Source of the DNA: a virus
Length of the DNA stretch: 23,104 bases
IMG/VR virus record: IMGVR_UViG_3300044730_000425
Coordinates: 1 to 23,104 of that record
Direction: 5' to 3' (one strand)
The translations under genes and the position numbers were made by a program. This document shows, piece after piece, positions 15,544-21,169 of the stretch. Position 1 is the first letter of the stretch. Every line of letters begins with the position of its first letter. The notes under the pieces were generated by a model that saw only the letters and a list, made by a program, of their open reading frames with translations, had not been told where the DNA came from and did not search any database.

Positions 15544-15590
15544 GCCCACGCTGGTGCGTGTTATTATGGGTTCAATTCCCATAGTGGGCA
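15544..15590 (+). ncRNA. tRNA-like minihelix without an anticodon arm
   Basis: GCCCAC (15544-15549) pairs with GTGGGC (15584-15589) like an acceptor stem, followed by a discriminator-like A. Between them ATGGG-TTCAATT-CCCAT (15566-15582) is a perfect T arm with the invariant GTTCAA-type loop. Only about 15 bases (containing CTGGT, reminiscent of a D loop) lie between the 5' acceptor arm and the T arm, so D and anticodon stems are missing and the following bases are CGA rather than CCA. It may be a remnant of a tRNA gene, an attachment-site-like tRNA 3' end, or an RNA that mimics tRNA. It lies in a non-coding gap directly before palindrome copy 4. Confidence 0.5.
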
Positions 15591-15593
15591 CGA

Positions 15594-15612
15594 GTGTCTG
15601 AAAATCAGACAC
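15594..15612 (+). repeat. Start-associated palindrome, copy 4
   Basis: GTGTCTGAAAATCAGACAC, perfect. It ends 19 bases before ATG 15632, with GAAAGG in between. Confidence 0.8.
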
Positions 15613-15631
15613 TTATTAACGAAAGGCAATC

Positions 15632-15763
15632 ATGTATATCGAGATAACAGATACGATAGCAATTATAATTGCGCTAACTACTAGCACCACGCTGGTAATT
15701 ACTACCGCAATTAGAAATGCTAAACTTACTCGTGCTTTGCGTGAGTTAAGTGTCCAAAAGTAA
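15632..15763 (+). CDS. Small single-pass membrane protein (43 aa)
   Basis: The peptide starts MYIEITDTIAIIIALTTSTT and contains one long hydrophobic segment (about residues 5-27) followed by a basic tail (RNAKLTRALRELSVQK). This predicts a single transmembrane helix with a positive, probably cytoplasmic C-terminus. GAAAGG lies about eight bases before the ATG. Its 3' end overlaps the next gene by 14 bases. Small membrane peptides of phages include holins and superinfection-exclusion factors, but one helix without context cannot decide. Confidence 0.65.
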   Translation: MYIEITDTIAIIIALTTSTTLVITTAIRNAKLTRALRELSVQK

Positions 15764-15971
15764 TGTAGATTATGCCAATGAGATTATCCTGACACTTACT
15801 AGAGATGAACTAGAAACTGTCAGGGAATCTCTTAGGCAATTCTCTATACATAATACGAGGCATGGTTTCGAGGGGCGTGCTAAGTATGCTGATGATTTGC
15901 GAGATAAAATCGTGAATATAATTCTTGATAGTGTCCAGCGTAGAATTGACAAAGAGGCAGAGTTAGTGTAA
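15750..15971 (+). CDS. Small unknown protein (73 aa)
   Basis: Starts at GTG 15750, overlapping the membrane peptide gene; no ATG is available nearby and the ribosome site is weak. The product begins MSKSNVDYANEIILTLTRDE and continues as amphipathic helices with many Arg, Asp and Glu residues, ending QRRIDKEAELV. The opening strand followed by TRDELETVRESLRQF is reminiscent of small phage helical proteins, but I recognise no family. Palindrome copy 5 follows 21 bases after the stop. Confidence 0.7.
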   Translation: MSKSNVDYANEIILTLTRDELETVRESLRQFSIHNTRHGFEGRAKYADDLRDKIVNIILDSVQRRIDKEAELV

Positions 15972-15992
15972 ACTAATCTCACTCAACAAGAA

Positions 15993-16010
15993 GTGTCTGA
16001 AAATCAGACG
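15993..16010 (+). repeat. Start-associated palindrome, copy 5
   Basis: GTGTCTGAAAATCAGACG with a T opposite G at the arm end. It is followed by GAAAGGATAGAG and the ATG at 16023. Its own GTG is in frame with the gene, giving a spurious ten-residue extension. Confidence 0.8.
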
Positions 16011-16022
16011 GAAAGGATAGAG

Positions 16023-17249
16023 ATGGAAACTGTTGATGAGGTAGAAACCAAGTGTTGTATTGCTTGTGATACTACATTAGATAGTGATGATGGCAGTACT
16101 ACCAGTAGCGGAGACCCTGTCTGCGAAAGTTGTATGGTAATGTGTATGAAATGTGAAGATGTTATCACATGTGATGACGAATTCAATGATGTGGAGGGTG
16201 AGTTATGGTGTCAGGGTTGTACCCGTAATGATGCTCATTGGTGCGACTTGTGCGATACCTATTTCACGGGTTATACCTATGGTACAGACGATTGTACTGA
16301 CACTATGTGTGAGAGGTGTTATGAGAATAATACCCATTACTGCGAAACTTGTGATGCTACATATCTAAATGGTTGTGAGTACAACCATGATGAGGATAAT
16401 GATGGCAGGATAATACATGATTATTCGTATCGCCCTGACCCTATCTTTCGCAAGTCAGATGATGAGCAGACACGCTTGTACTTTGGCATAGAGATAGAAA
16501 CTGAGGTGAGAGGTGGCGACTATAGTTATAGGACTACTGCTGCCGAATATGCTCACCAACAGTTAGAGATGTATGACCTAGCCTATCTTAAATCTGATGG
16601 CTCACTTGAGTGTGGGTTTGAGATAGTATCGCATCCATTATCTCATAGTTATTTCATGAAGGATGCCACTAGGTTATGGGATACAGTAAGTAAACTTAAG
16701 AGTGATTATGGCATGATGGCGTGGGGTACGAAAACCTGCGGGCTTCATGTACATATATCTCGTGCTGGATTCAATGGTGGTTCACACCAACATAGATTCC
16801 TACAATTAGTTTACAATAACAAGGACTTTTATGAGGTGCTTGCTGGCAGGTCATCTAGTCATTGGGCTAAGTTTGATGATAATGTTGACCCCGATACTGG
16901 ACGGAAATCTTTTAAGCATAAGTTCGACAGGCATGGTAGCGATAGATACTCTGCTGTAAATACCAACAATAGAAATACTTTAGAGATGCGAATCTTTAGA
17001 GGTAGTTTGAATCCGAGATTCATTAAGTCTGCTATTGACTTAGCGCATGCCAGCGTTGAGTTCACTAGGGTAATGAGTGTCAAAGAAGTTAGAGATGGTG
17101 GTCTATCCTGTCTGAATTTCAGACAGTACATAGAGAGTAAGCCTGAGTTATATCCATCACTTATTGAAAGAATAAAAATCCATTCAGATGTTTTAACTAG
17201 GATAGAAAGGAAAGAGCATGTGCCTACTGGTAGTAAGTTCACCGAATAG
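16023..17249 (+). CDS. Phage-type amidoligase with N-terminal multi-CxxC zinc region
   Basis: Predicted ATP-dependent carboxylate-amine ligase of the amidoligase (Amidoligase_2 / glutamine-synthetase-like) superfamily. The 408-residue form begins at ATG 16023 behind GGAAAGGATAG. Residues 1-125 hold seven CxxC-type pairs (12-15, 34-37, 41-44, 63-66, 74-77, 96-99, 107-110), which would bind several zinc ions. The catalytic part shows FGIEIETE (154-161), LKSDGSLE (189-196), GFEIVS, CGLHVHIS (239-246) and EMRIFRGS (321-328), the metal- and nucleotide-binding strand pattern of this family. The gene overlaps the next, a glutamine amidotransferase, by 32 bases; that partner could supply ammonia. The acceptor is unknown; family members act on peptides or small metabolites. 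A further palindrome copy lies inside the gene at 17108. Confidence 0.8.
   Translation: METVDEVETKCCIACDTTLDSDDGSTTSSGDPVCESCMVMCMKCEDVITCDDEFNDVEGELWCQGCTRNDAHWCDLCDTYFTGYTYGTDDCTDTMCERCYENNTHYCETCDATYLNGCEYNHDEDNDGRIIHDYSYRPDPIFRKSDDEQTRLYFGIEIETEVRGGDYSYRTTAAEYAHQQLEMYDLAYLKSDGSLECGFEIVSHPLSHSYFMKDATRLWDTVSKLKSDYGMMAWGTKTCGLHVHISRAGFNGGSHQHRFLQLVYNNKDFYEVLAGRSSSHWAKFDDNVDPDTGRKSFKHKFDRHGSDRYSAVNTNNRNTLEMRIFRGSLNPRFIKSAIDLAHASVEFTRVMSVKEVRDGGLSCLNFRQYIESKPELYPSLIERIKIHSDVLTRIERKEHVPTGSKFTE
17108..17126 (+). repeat. Start-associated palindrome, intragenic copy 6
   Basis: CTGTCTGAATTTCAGACAG: perfect 8-bp arms with the outer pair swapped from G-C to C-G and an ATT centre. It is inside the amidoligase coding sequence, 91 bases before the next start, with no ribosome site directly after it. 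It may be functional or a chance variant constrained by coding. Confidence 0.6.
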
Positions 17250-18036
17250 CACACCACGCAAGAAGGATTTAGATAATGCTTCTTGTAATAATCCGCATGG
17301 CTTTGGCTATGCTGTACTTGCTGGTAATAAGATTATTACTGGTAAGGGTATGTCCGCTAAGAAAGTAATCAAAGAATTCTTAGAGGTACGTAAAAAATAT
17401 CCAAAGAGTTATGCTATGTATCATGCTAGATTTGCTACGCATGGCGTAAAGAATGAGGAAAACTGTCATCCATTCAAGGTAGGTGGTAGCGACCTTACAT
17501 ACCTAGCCCATAATGGTATATTACCTGTACATATTGAGCCTACTGACAAGCGTAGTGATACTCGCATATTTGCCGAGGATATACTACCATCAATGGGTGG
17601 CATTACAGCGTTAGACAATCCTAATCTGTATGGCATGATAGAGAAATGGTCTGCTGGCAATAAGATAGCGGTCTTTACCTTAGACCCTAATGCTGAGTAC
17701 GATTGCTACATCATCAACGAGGACTTAGGTCATTGGGACAATGAGGGCAACTGGTGGTCTAACGATGGCTACAAGCCTAGTGTTTATAGTAAGTACTTTA
17801 ATTACTATAATGATGGTAGTGATATAGGTAATGCCGAAGATGATTACATATGCTACGGATGCGGTGAACCAGTAATGGATGATGGTAATCCATATCATTG
17901 TCAAACATGCCTTACATGCTTTGATTGCAGTATGGTCAAAGATGATGGATGCATGTGCTGGTCGCCTGAATACGACGCATACCGACACAAACAAATGACG
18001 GGAGTATACAATGGACAGTATGACTTTGGCTTCTAA
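17218..18036 (+). CDS. Class II glutamine amidotransferase with C-terminal zinc ribbon
   Basis: Predicted Ntn-type glutaminase that releases ammonia from glutamine. The product starts MCLLVV, placing Cys at position 2 as the N-terminal nucleophile after Met removal. GFGYA (28-32), HARFATHG (69-76), CHPF (83-86), AHNGIL (97-102) and DTR (114-116) match conserved segments of class II enzymes. From about 210 there is a Cys-rich tail: CYGC (212-215), CQTC (228-231), CFDC (234-237) and CMC (245-247), probably zinc-binding. ATG 17218 has AAGGAAAG upstream and overlaps the amidoligase end by 32 bases, and a start coding Met-Cys is required for activity, so this start is firm. The tail echoes the zinc region of its neighbour and suggests a physical complex. 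Confidence 0.85.
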   Translation: MCLLVVSSPNSTPRKKDLDNASCNNPHGFGYAVLAGNKIITGKGMSAKKVIKEFLEVRKKYPKSYAMYHARFATHGVKNEENCHPFKVGGSDLTYLAHNGILPVHIEPTDKRSDTRIFAEDILPSMGGITALDNPNLYGMIEKWSAGNKIAVFTLDPNAEYDCYIINEDLGHWDNEGNWWSNDGYKPSVYSKYFNYYNDGSDIGNAEDDYICYGCGEPVMDDGNPYHCQTCLTCFDCSMVKDDGCMCWSPEYDAYRHKQMTGVYNGQYDFGF

Positions 18037-18151
18037 AGAAGAAGTCAGAAAAGTAATTATAGAGTTAATCTCTATCGCTAATTTGACAACCGAAAGAGAT
18101 GATGTTATAATTGCTAATGCTAGACTAATACTACAAAAACTAGGTGTCTGA
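18011..18151 (+). CDS. Small unknown helical protein (46 aa)
   Basis: Begins at ATG 18011 after a GGGAG site and overlaps the amidotransferase end by 26 bases in another frame. The product starts MDSMTLASKEEVRKVIIELI and is likely two helices. Its TGA stop lies inside palindrome copy 7, so translation of this gene would run through part of the palindrome. No family recognised. Confidence 0.6.
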   Translation: MDSMTLASKEEVRKVIIELISIANLTTERDDVIIANARLILQKLGV

Positions 18152-18162
18152 AAATCAGACAC
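18144..18162 (+). repeat. Start-associated palindrome, copy 7
   Basis: GTGTCTGAAAATCAGACAC, perfect. It ends 14 bases before ATG 18177, with GAAAAGGATAGAT in between; it also contains the stop codon of the preceding small gene. Confidence 0.8.
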
Positions 18163-18176
18163 AGAAAAGGATAGAT

Positions 18177-18404
18177 ATGAAACTAAAAGTACACCACCCA
18201 AGCGGTGATGTGATAGCAGAGGTGTATGATTTTGCTGCTGGCGCATTACTAATGAGTCTGTATGGAGATGGCTCGCATATTTCATACAGGGGCAAAGCAT
18301 TATGGCGTGAAGGCATAGATGGTGAGGGTGCCGAGAGTTATGATACAACAAGCATGGTAATAGATAGCCGACTAATAGAAATGGGAGTACAAGTTGACGG
18401 GTGA
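18177..18404 (+). CDS. Small unknown protein (75 aa)
   Basis: ATG 18177 is chosen over the in-frame GTG inside the palindrome because AAAAGGATAG lies at proper spacing and the other palindrome-led genes start in the same way. The product starts MKLKVHHPSGDVIAEVYDFA and has alternating strand-like segments, ending MGVQVDG. Such short beta-rich proteins could be regulators or inhibitors, but I see no diagnostic motif. It overlaps the next gene by 11 bases. Confidence 0.7.
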   Translation: MKLKVHHPSGDVIAEVYDFAAGALLMSLYGDGSHISYRGKALWREGIDGEGAESYDTTSMVIDSRLIEMGVQVDG

Positions 18405-18636
18405 AGTAACGATTACGGAACTAATGGATACTTACATGATATCATCTGATGAAAAGATGAGTACTGGGTTCACTAAATCTATTATCATGAATGATGGGAC
18501 TAATCAGTATTCGGGTAGACTTCATTGGGATTCTAATGATGGATACTCTATGGCGTGGGATACATCTGCGCCACCTGAGGCAGACCGCCCCGAGTTCGAA
18601 TATGTACTTGATTGCATAACAGACTTGGAGAGATAA
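18394..18636 (+). CDS. Small unknown acidic protein (80 aa)
   Basis: Likely starts at TTG 18394, seven bases after a GGGAG site, with ATG 18424 as an alternative. The product includes TITELMDTYMISSDEKMSTG, then SGRLHWDSNDGYSMAWDTSA, and ends YVLDCITDLER. It is acidic and beta-rich. The stop overlaps the following ATG (TAATG). No family recognised. Confidence 0.65.
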   Translation: MTGEVTITELMDTYMISSDEKMSTGFTKSIIMNDGTNQYSGRLHWDSNDGYSMAWDTSAPPEADRPEFEYVLDCITDLER

Positions 18637-18782
18637 TGGAAAATGTAGACGAAGTATTGTGGGAAGCAAGAGTTAGAAGGATGGATGTTGGCGATATGGG
18701 CGATGAGGAAATCAAAGCCTTGCAACTAGAACTTACAAATGCTATGCGTAGAATTATGTGGGACTACGGAATAGTAAACTAA
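18636..18782 (+). CDS. Small unknown helical protein (48 aa)
   Basis: Starts at ATG 18636, sharing a base with the upstream stop, and ends just before palindrome copy 8. The peptide begins MENVDEVLWEARVRRMDVGD and continues EEIKALQLELTNAMRRIMWD, charged and amphipathic helices. Position and overlap are the main evidence that it is a gene. Confidence 0.6.
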   Translation: MENVDEVLWEARVRRMDVGDMGDEEIKALQLELTNAMRRIMWDYGIVN

Positions 18783-18783
18783 C

Positions 18784-18800
18784 TGTCTGAAATTCAGACA
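18784..18800 (+). repeat. Start-associated palindrome, copy 8
   Basis: TGTCTGAAATTCAGACA: perfect 7-bp arms with an AAT centre. It ends 14 bases before GTG 18815, with AAGGAGGATA in between, the strongest ribosome site of the set. Confidence 0.8.
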
Positions 18801-18814
18801 CTAAGGAGGATAGT

Positions 18815-18955
18815 GTGAGGACAAGCAGAGAAGTAAAGGAAGAGTTAGAGGCTATCGTCAGGGAACATATCACAACTGATGGTACTGAGGATATCCTTAC
18901 AGGATGGATTGAGGCATTAGAGTGGGTGCTAAGCGAGTACAAGGGAGATGAGTAA
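18815..18955 (+). CDS. Small unknown protein (46 aa)
   Basis: Begins with GTG 18815 behind AAGGAGGATA. The GTG two bases earlier is followed at once by a stop, so it cannot be the start. The peptide starts MRTSREVKEELEAIVREHIT and contains GWIEALEWVLSEY near its end, consistent with a small helical bundle. Its stop shares a base with the next ATG (TAATG). No family recognised. Confidence 0.65.
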   Translation: MRTSREVKEELEAIVREHITTDGTEDILTGWIEALEWVLSEYKGDE

Positions 18956-19071
18956 TGGGTGAACCAATGTATTTACAAGGTGATGATTACGCCTTGAATG
19001 GAACAGAGGATGATATAGATGAAAATGATACTGGACTACCCGATAGAATGTGGGAGGACGAGGATGCTTAA
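18955..19071 (+). CDS. Very small acidic protein (38 aa)
   Basis: ATG 18955 overlaps the upstream stop. The peptide starts MGEPMYLQGDDYALNGTEDD and is very acidic (ending MWEDEDA). The stop overlaps the preferred whiB start by eight bases, so it may serve partly as a coupling leader for whiB translation. Coding potential is supported only by tight packing. Confidence 0.5.
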   Translation: MGEPMYLQGDDYALNGTEDDIDENDTGLPDRMWEDEDA

Positions 19072-19417
19072 CGGCAATTGTACTGGTGATGAAAACCCTG
19101 ACTGGTGGTTTCCCGAGATTCCCACAGGGAGAAGTAACCCTGAGAGCATTAAAAGAGTTGCGTCTCAGATAAACTATGCGCTACAATTATGTGCTACCTG
19201 CCCTGTCAAAGAAGCATGCTTTGCAGAGGGTATGAAAATGGAGAAGATGCCGTCAGGTAAAACTGGCTGGGGTAATCTACCATTTGGGATATGGGGTGGA
19301 ACTATGGCTGCTGAAAGATTAGCATCTGCTGGGATAAGACCTAGCACCTCTAGGAGTAGTGCTTCTTACCAAGCATACAAATTATACAGTCTAACTAAAG
19401 ACCTGATAGGGCGGTGA
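19064..19417 (+). CDS. WhiB-family [4Fe-4S] transcription factor
   Basis: Actinobacteria-specific regulators that hold a [4Fe-4S] cluster and contact the housekeeping sigma factor. The 117-residue product has the four ligands Cys6, Cys43, Cys46 and Cys52 (C, then CATC, then C five residues later), an N-terminal NPDWWFPE segment typical of the family, and the signature GIWGG at 75-79. A Ser/Arg-rich tail follows. I prefer ATG 19064 with GGGAGGACGAGG over ATG 19019, because it gives the normal distance to the first Cys and uses the better ribosome site. It is the clearest marker for an actinobacterial host. Phage WhiB proteins can interfere with host WhiB2 or redirect transcription; which applies here is not shown. 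Confidence 0.92.
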   Translation: MLNGNCTGDENPDWWFPEIPTGRSNPESIKRVASQINYALQLCATCPVKEACFAEGMKMEKMPSGKTGWGNLPFGIWGGTMAAERLASAGIRPSTSRSSASYQAYKLYSLTKDLIGR

Positions 19418-19420
19418 ACC

Positions 19421-19807
19421 ATGAAGAAACTATTGCTATTATTTATAGGAATATTTTCTCTTGCTGGAGTATCAAGGGTAGAAACATTACCACAACCAAT
19501 GGAATGGACAGTCAATGATAGTAAACTATACGCTAGAGATTCATTATTAGCATGGCACCATAATCAATGGTTATGCCTAGATAAATTGTGGACAAAGGAA
19601 TCTAACTGGAGGCATGAGGCTTACAATAAGCAACCTGTATATCAAAAGGGTGAAAAGCGACATGCTGGTGGGATTCCACAAATCCTAGGACTTTCGCCCG
19701 ACACAAACCCAACAGAGCAAATCGATAGAGGATTGGATTATATAATCTATCGGTATTCCACACCATGCCAAGCGTGGAAATTTTGGCAGAAAAATAGATG
19801 GTATTGA
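19421..19807 (+). CDS. Secreted lytic transglycosylase-like protein
   Basis: Predicted peptidoglycan-cleaving enzyme with a lysozyme-like fold. The N-terminus is a clear signal or anchor peptide (MKKLLLLFIGIFSLAGVSRV). The catalytic region shows LDKLWTKESNW (53-63) with Glu60 as the expected acid, then AGGIPQILG (82-90) and, near the end, TEQIDRGLDYIIYRY followed by CQAWKFWQKNRWY, the usual arrangement in short SLT/RPF-like transglycosylases of actinobacteria and their phages. Cys52 and Cys116 might form a disulfide outside the membrane. Only 128 residues long, it lacks a separate cell-wall-binding domain. It could act in lysis or as an early remodeller of the wall; no holin is certain nearby. 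Confidence 0.8.
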   Translation: MKKLLLLFIGIFSLAGVSRVETLPQPMEWTVNDSKLYARDSLLAWHHNQWLCLDKLWTKESNWRHEAYNKQPVYQKGEKRHAGGIPQILGLSPDTNPTEQIDRGLDYIIYRYSTPCQAWKFWQKNRWY

Positions 19808-19992
19808 TGCCGAATTATGACTTCAAATGTAATGATTGTGGTAACACTAGAGAACAGTTTATATACCACAAAGATTACGAAAAATATGTTGTTAGGTGTC
19901 CAACCTTAAACTGCAATAAAGTAATGGAACGTGTGTATACAGTACCAGGAATCAAATTCAAAGGTCCTGGATTCTATTCGACAGGAGGATAA
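19807..19992 (+). CDS. FmdB-type zinc ribbon protein (61 aa)
   Basis: The product begins MPNYDFKCNDCG, the hallmark opening of FmdB/CxxC_CXXC_SSSS-type putative regulatory proteins, with zinc ligands at Cys8, Cys11, Cys31 and Cys36. Typical family members also start M-P-x-Y. For this reason, and because the ATG overlaps the upstream TGA (TGATG), I start at 19807 and not at 19798. The Gly-rich end KGPGFYSTGG also fits the family. Molecular role is unknown in general; nucleic acid or protein binding is likely. Confidence 0.85.
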   Translation: MPNYDFKCNDCGNTREQFIYHKDYEKYVVRCPTLNCNKVMERVYTVPGIKFKGPGFYSTGG

Positions 19993-20426
19993 TGAAGAAC
20001 TCTAATTGGGATTTAGACCTGCGTGATGGGGAATTAGGTGAGAGTAAACTTGCCGACCTATTGCATATGGATACAGTAGAAGTTAAGACAGATAGACGCT
20101 GGATAGAGACAGGCAATCTATTTATAGAAGAGTCATGTTTCTATCAAGGAAGTGGACAATGGGAACCATCAGGACTTGCTGTAAGTAAGGCTACTCATTG
20201 GGCTTTCATAATAGATAACAATGTAATCATTACACCAATAGACCATCTAATAAATGTTGTTAGAGATTGTGGTAAACCAATAGAGAATAAGCAAGCACCC
20301 AACCAATCAAAGGGGCATTTAATTACACCAGCACAGTTAATTGGTTATAAAAGAGTTAAAAATATGGAGTTTGATATAGCAGTAGAACAATACAAGAACT
20401 ACATGGAACAGGAGTATCCAATCTGA
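19992..20426 (+). CDS. PD-(D/E)XK nuclease-like protein (144 aa)
   Basis: A putative small phage nuclease. The visible motif is GELGESKLADLL (13-24) followed by TVEVKTDRRW (28-37), where Glu30 and Lys32 form an E-x-K pair, then TGNLFIEESCFY and SGLAVSKATHWAFII. This helix, E-x-K strand, then GNL-x-x-E strand pattern is that of restriction-endonuclease-like and Holliday-resolvase-like folds. The start ATG overlaps the zinc ribbon stop, with AGGAGG just before it. It is the last rightward gene; the converging operon ends 11 bases away. I am confident of the fold pattern, less of nuclease activity, and its substrate is unknown. Confidence 0.65.
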   Translation: MKNSNWDLDLRDGELGESKLADLLHMDTVEVKTDRRWIETGNLFIEESCFYQGSGQWEPSGLAVSKATHWAFIIDNNVIITPIDHLINVVRDCGKPIENKQAPNQSKGHLITPAQLIGYKRVKNMEFDIAVEQYKNYMEQEYPI

Positions 20427-20437
20427 AGATTAGATTA

Positions 20438-21169
20438 TTACTCTTCTCTAGACCCATCTTCTTCCCCTTGTTCCTCATATTTCTCTATCAATTCGGTCTC
20501 TGGGGCTTTATCCTCTTGAGTATTATTATCAAAATCCTTATCTGACCAAGGTCGGAATCCACCGATTCTAGTTATAAGTTTTTTGACTGCACGATTATGG
20601 CGCATACGAGCAGCATCTTCGCTACTTAAATTCATCTCGGTAGCGACATCGCCATAGTCCATAGATTCAGCGTACCTGTAAAACAGTACCGTCCTATCCT
20701 CGGTGCTGAGTTTGCGGTACGCTTTATCTATTTCAATCATCATCACCATCATGTTGCCGCCTTCAGCGGGAGCAGGTGGTTTACTTGGACCAACTAGATT
20801 TAACTTGTGCGACACACCAAATTCACCTCGTAAAACTGAGGGTAAGAGTGCTTCAATTATATCTGATTCATAAAAGAATACATCTGAAGTTTCGTAGCCA
20901 ACAGACTTGGCTTTCCACTCTAAACAATAATCCAATGCATCATTACGCAAGCAACGATAGATTAAATTCTTAGCATCTTTCTCACCTATTGCTTCCCATT
21001 CATTTAACTTATTGGGATGCTCAAGGAACCATTTATATAATGATTGTTTGATGTCTTCGAGTTCAACCATATCATATTTTCTATGGTATTCAGAAGCAAC
21101 AGCGACTACAATATAGTCCCATTTTTCTATACGCTTCCATTCTAAATGTTTATTGTCTACCATTTCCAA
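20438..21169 (-). CDS. Sigma-70-like RNA polymerase sigma factor
   Basis: Predicted phage sigma factor that could redirect host RNA polymerase. Residues about 15-85 look like region 2 (WDYIVVAVASEYHRKYDMVE then LEDIKQSLYKWF), and 145-203 like region 4 with a helix-turn-helix (AYRKLSTEDRTVLFYRYAES, DVATEMNLSSEDAARMRHNR). The linker at 125-145 is Pro/Gly/Met-rich, and the C-terminus is an acidic tail. The longest frame starts at TTG 21169, six bases after GGAAGG, and overlaps the upstream metallophosphoesterase by 13 bases; ATG 21163 is an alternative. It is the last gene of the leftward operon. Late-gene transcription of the virion block is a plausible job, as no other phage polymerase is visible here. 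Confidence 0.75.
   Translation of the reverse strand: MEMVDNKHLEWKRIEKWDYIVVAVASEYHRKYDMVELEDIKQSLYKWFLEHPNKLNEWEAIGEKDAKNLIYRCLRNDALDYCLEWKAKSVGYETSDVFFYESDIIEALLPSVLRGEFGVSHKLNLVGPSKPPAPAEGGNMMVMMIEIDKAYRKLSTEDRTVLFYRYAESMDYGDVATEMNLSSEDAARMRHNRAVKKLITRIGGFRPWSDKDFDNNTQEDKAPETELIEKYEEQGEEDGSREE

Noticed and set aside
15544-15590. A complete functional tRNA gene
   Set aside because: Anticodon stem and loop are absent; only acceptor-like and T arms are present.
15993-16022. GTG inside the palindrome as the start of the amidoligase (also GTG 18144 for the 75-aa gene)
   Set aside because: Both give an identical V-S-E-N-Q-T opening simply because the palindrome is read in frame. The ATGs downstream have AAGGATA sites, and other palindrome-led genes are not in frame with the palindrome.
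17725-18351. Long open frame on the minus strand (208 codons)
   Set aside because: Antisense to the well-supported amidotransferase and following small genes; its low-complexity His/Ile/Ser-rich translation looks like a shadow.
14170-18800. Palindromes as a CRISPR array
   Set aside because: Spacing is irregular (hundreds to over a thousand bases), genes lie between copies and there is no cas gene.
20426-20438. Bidirectional terminator between the converging operons
   Set aside because: Only 11 bases separate the genes and no stable stem with T-run is visible.
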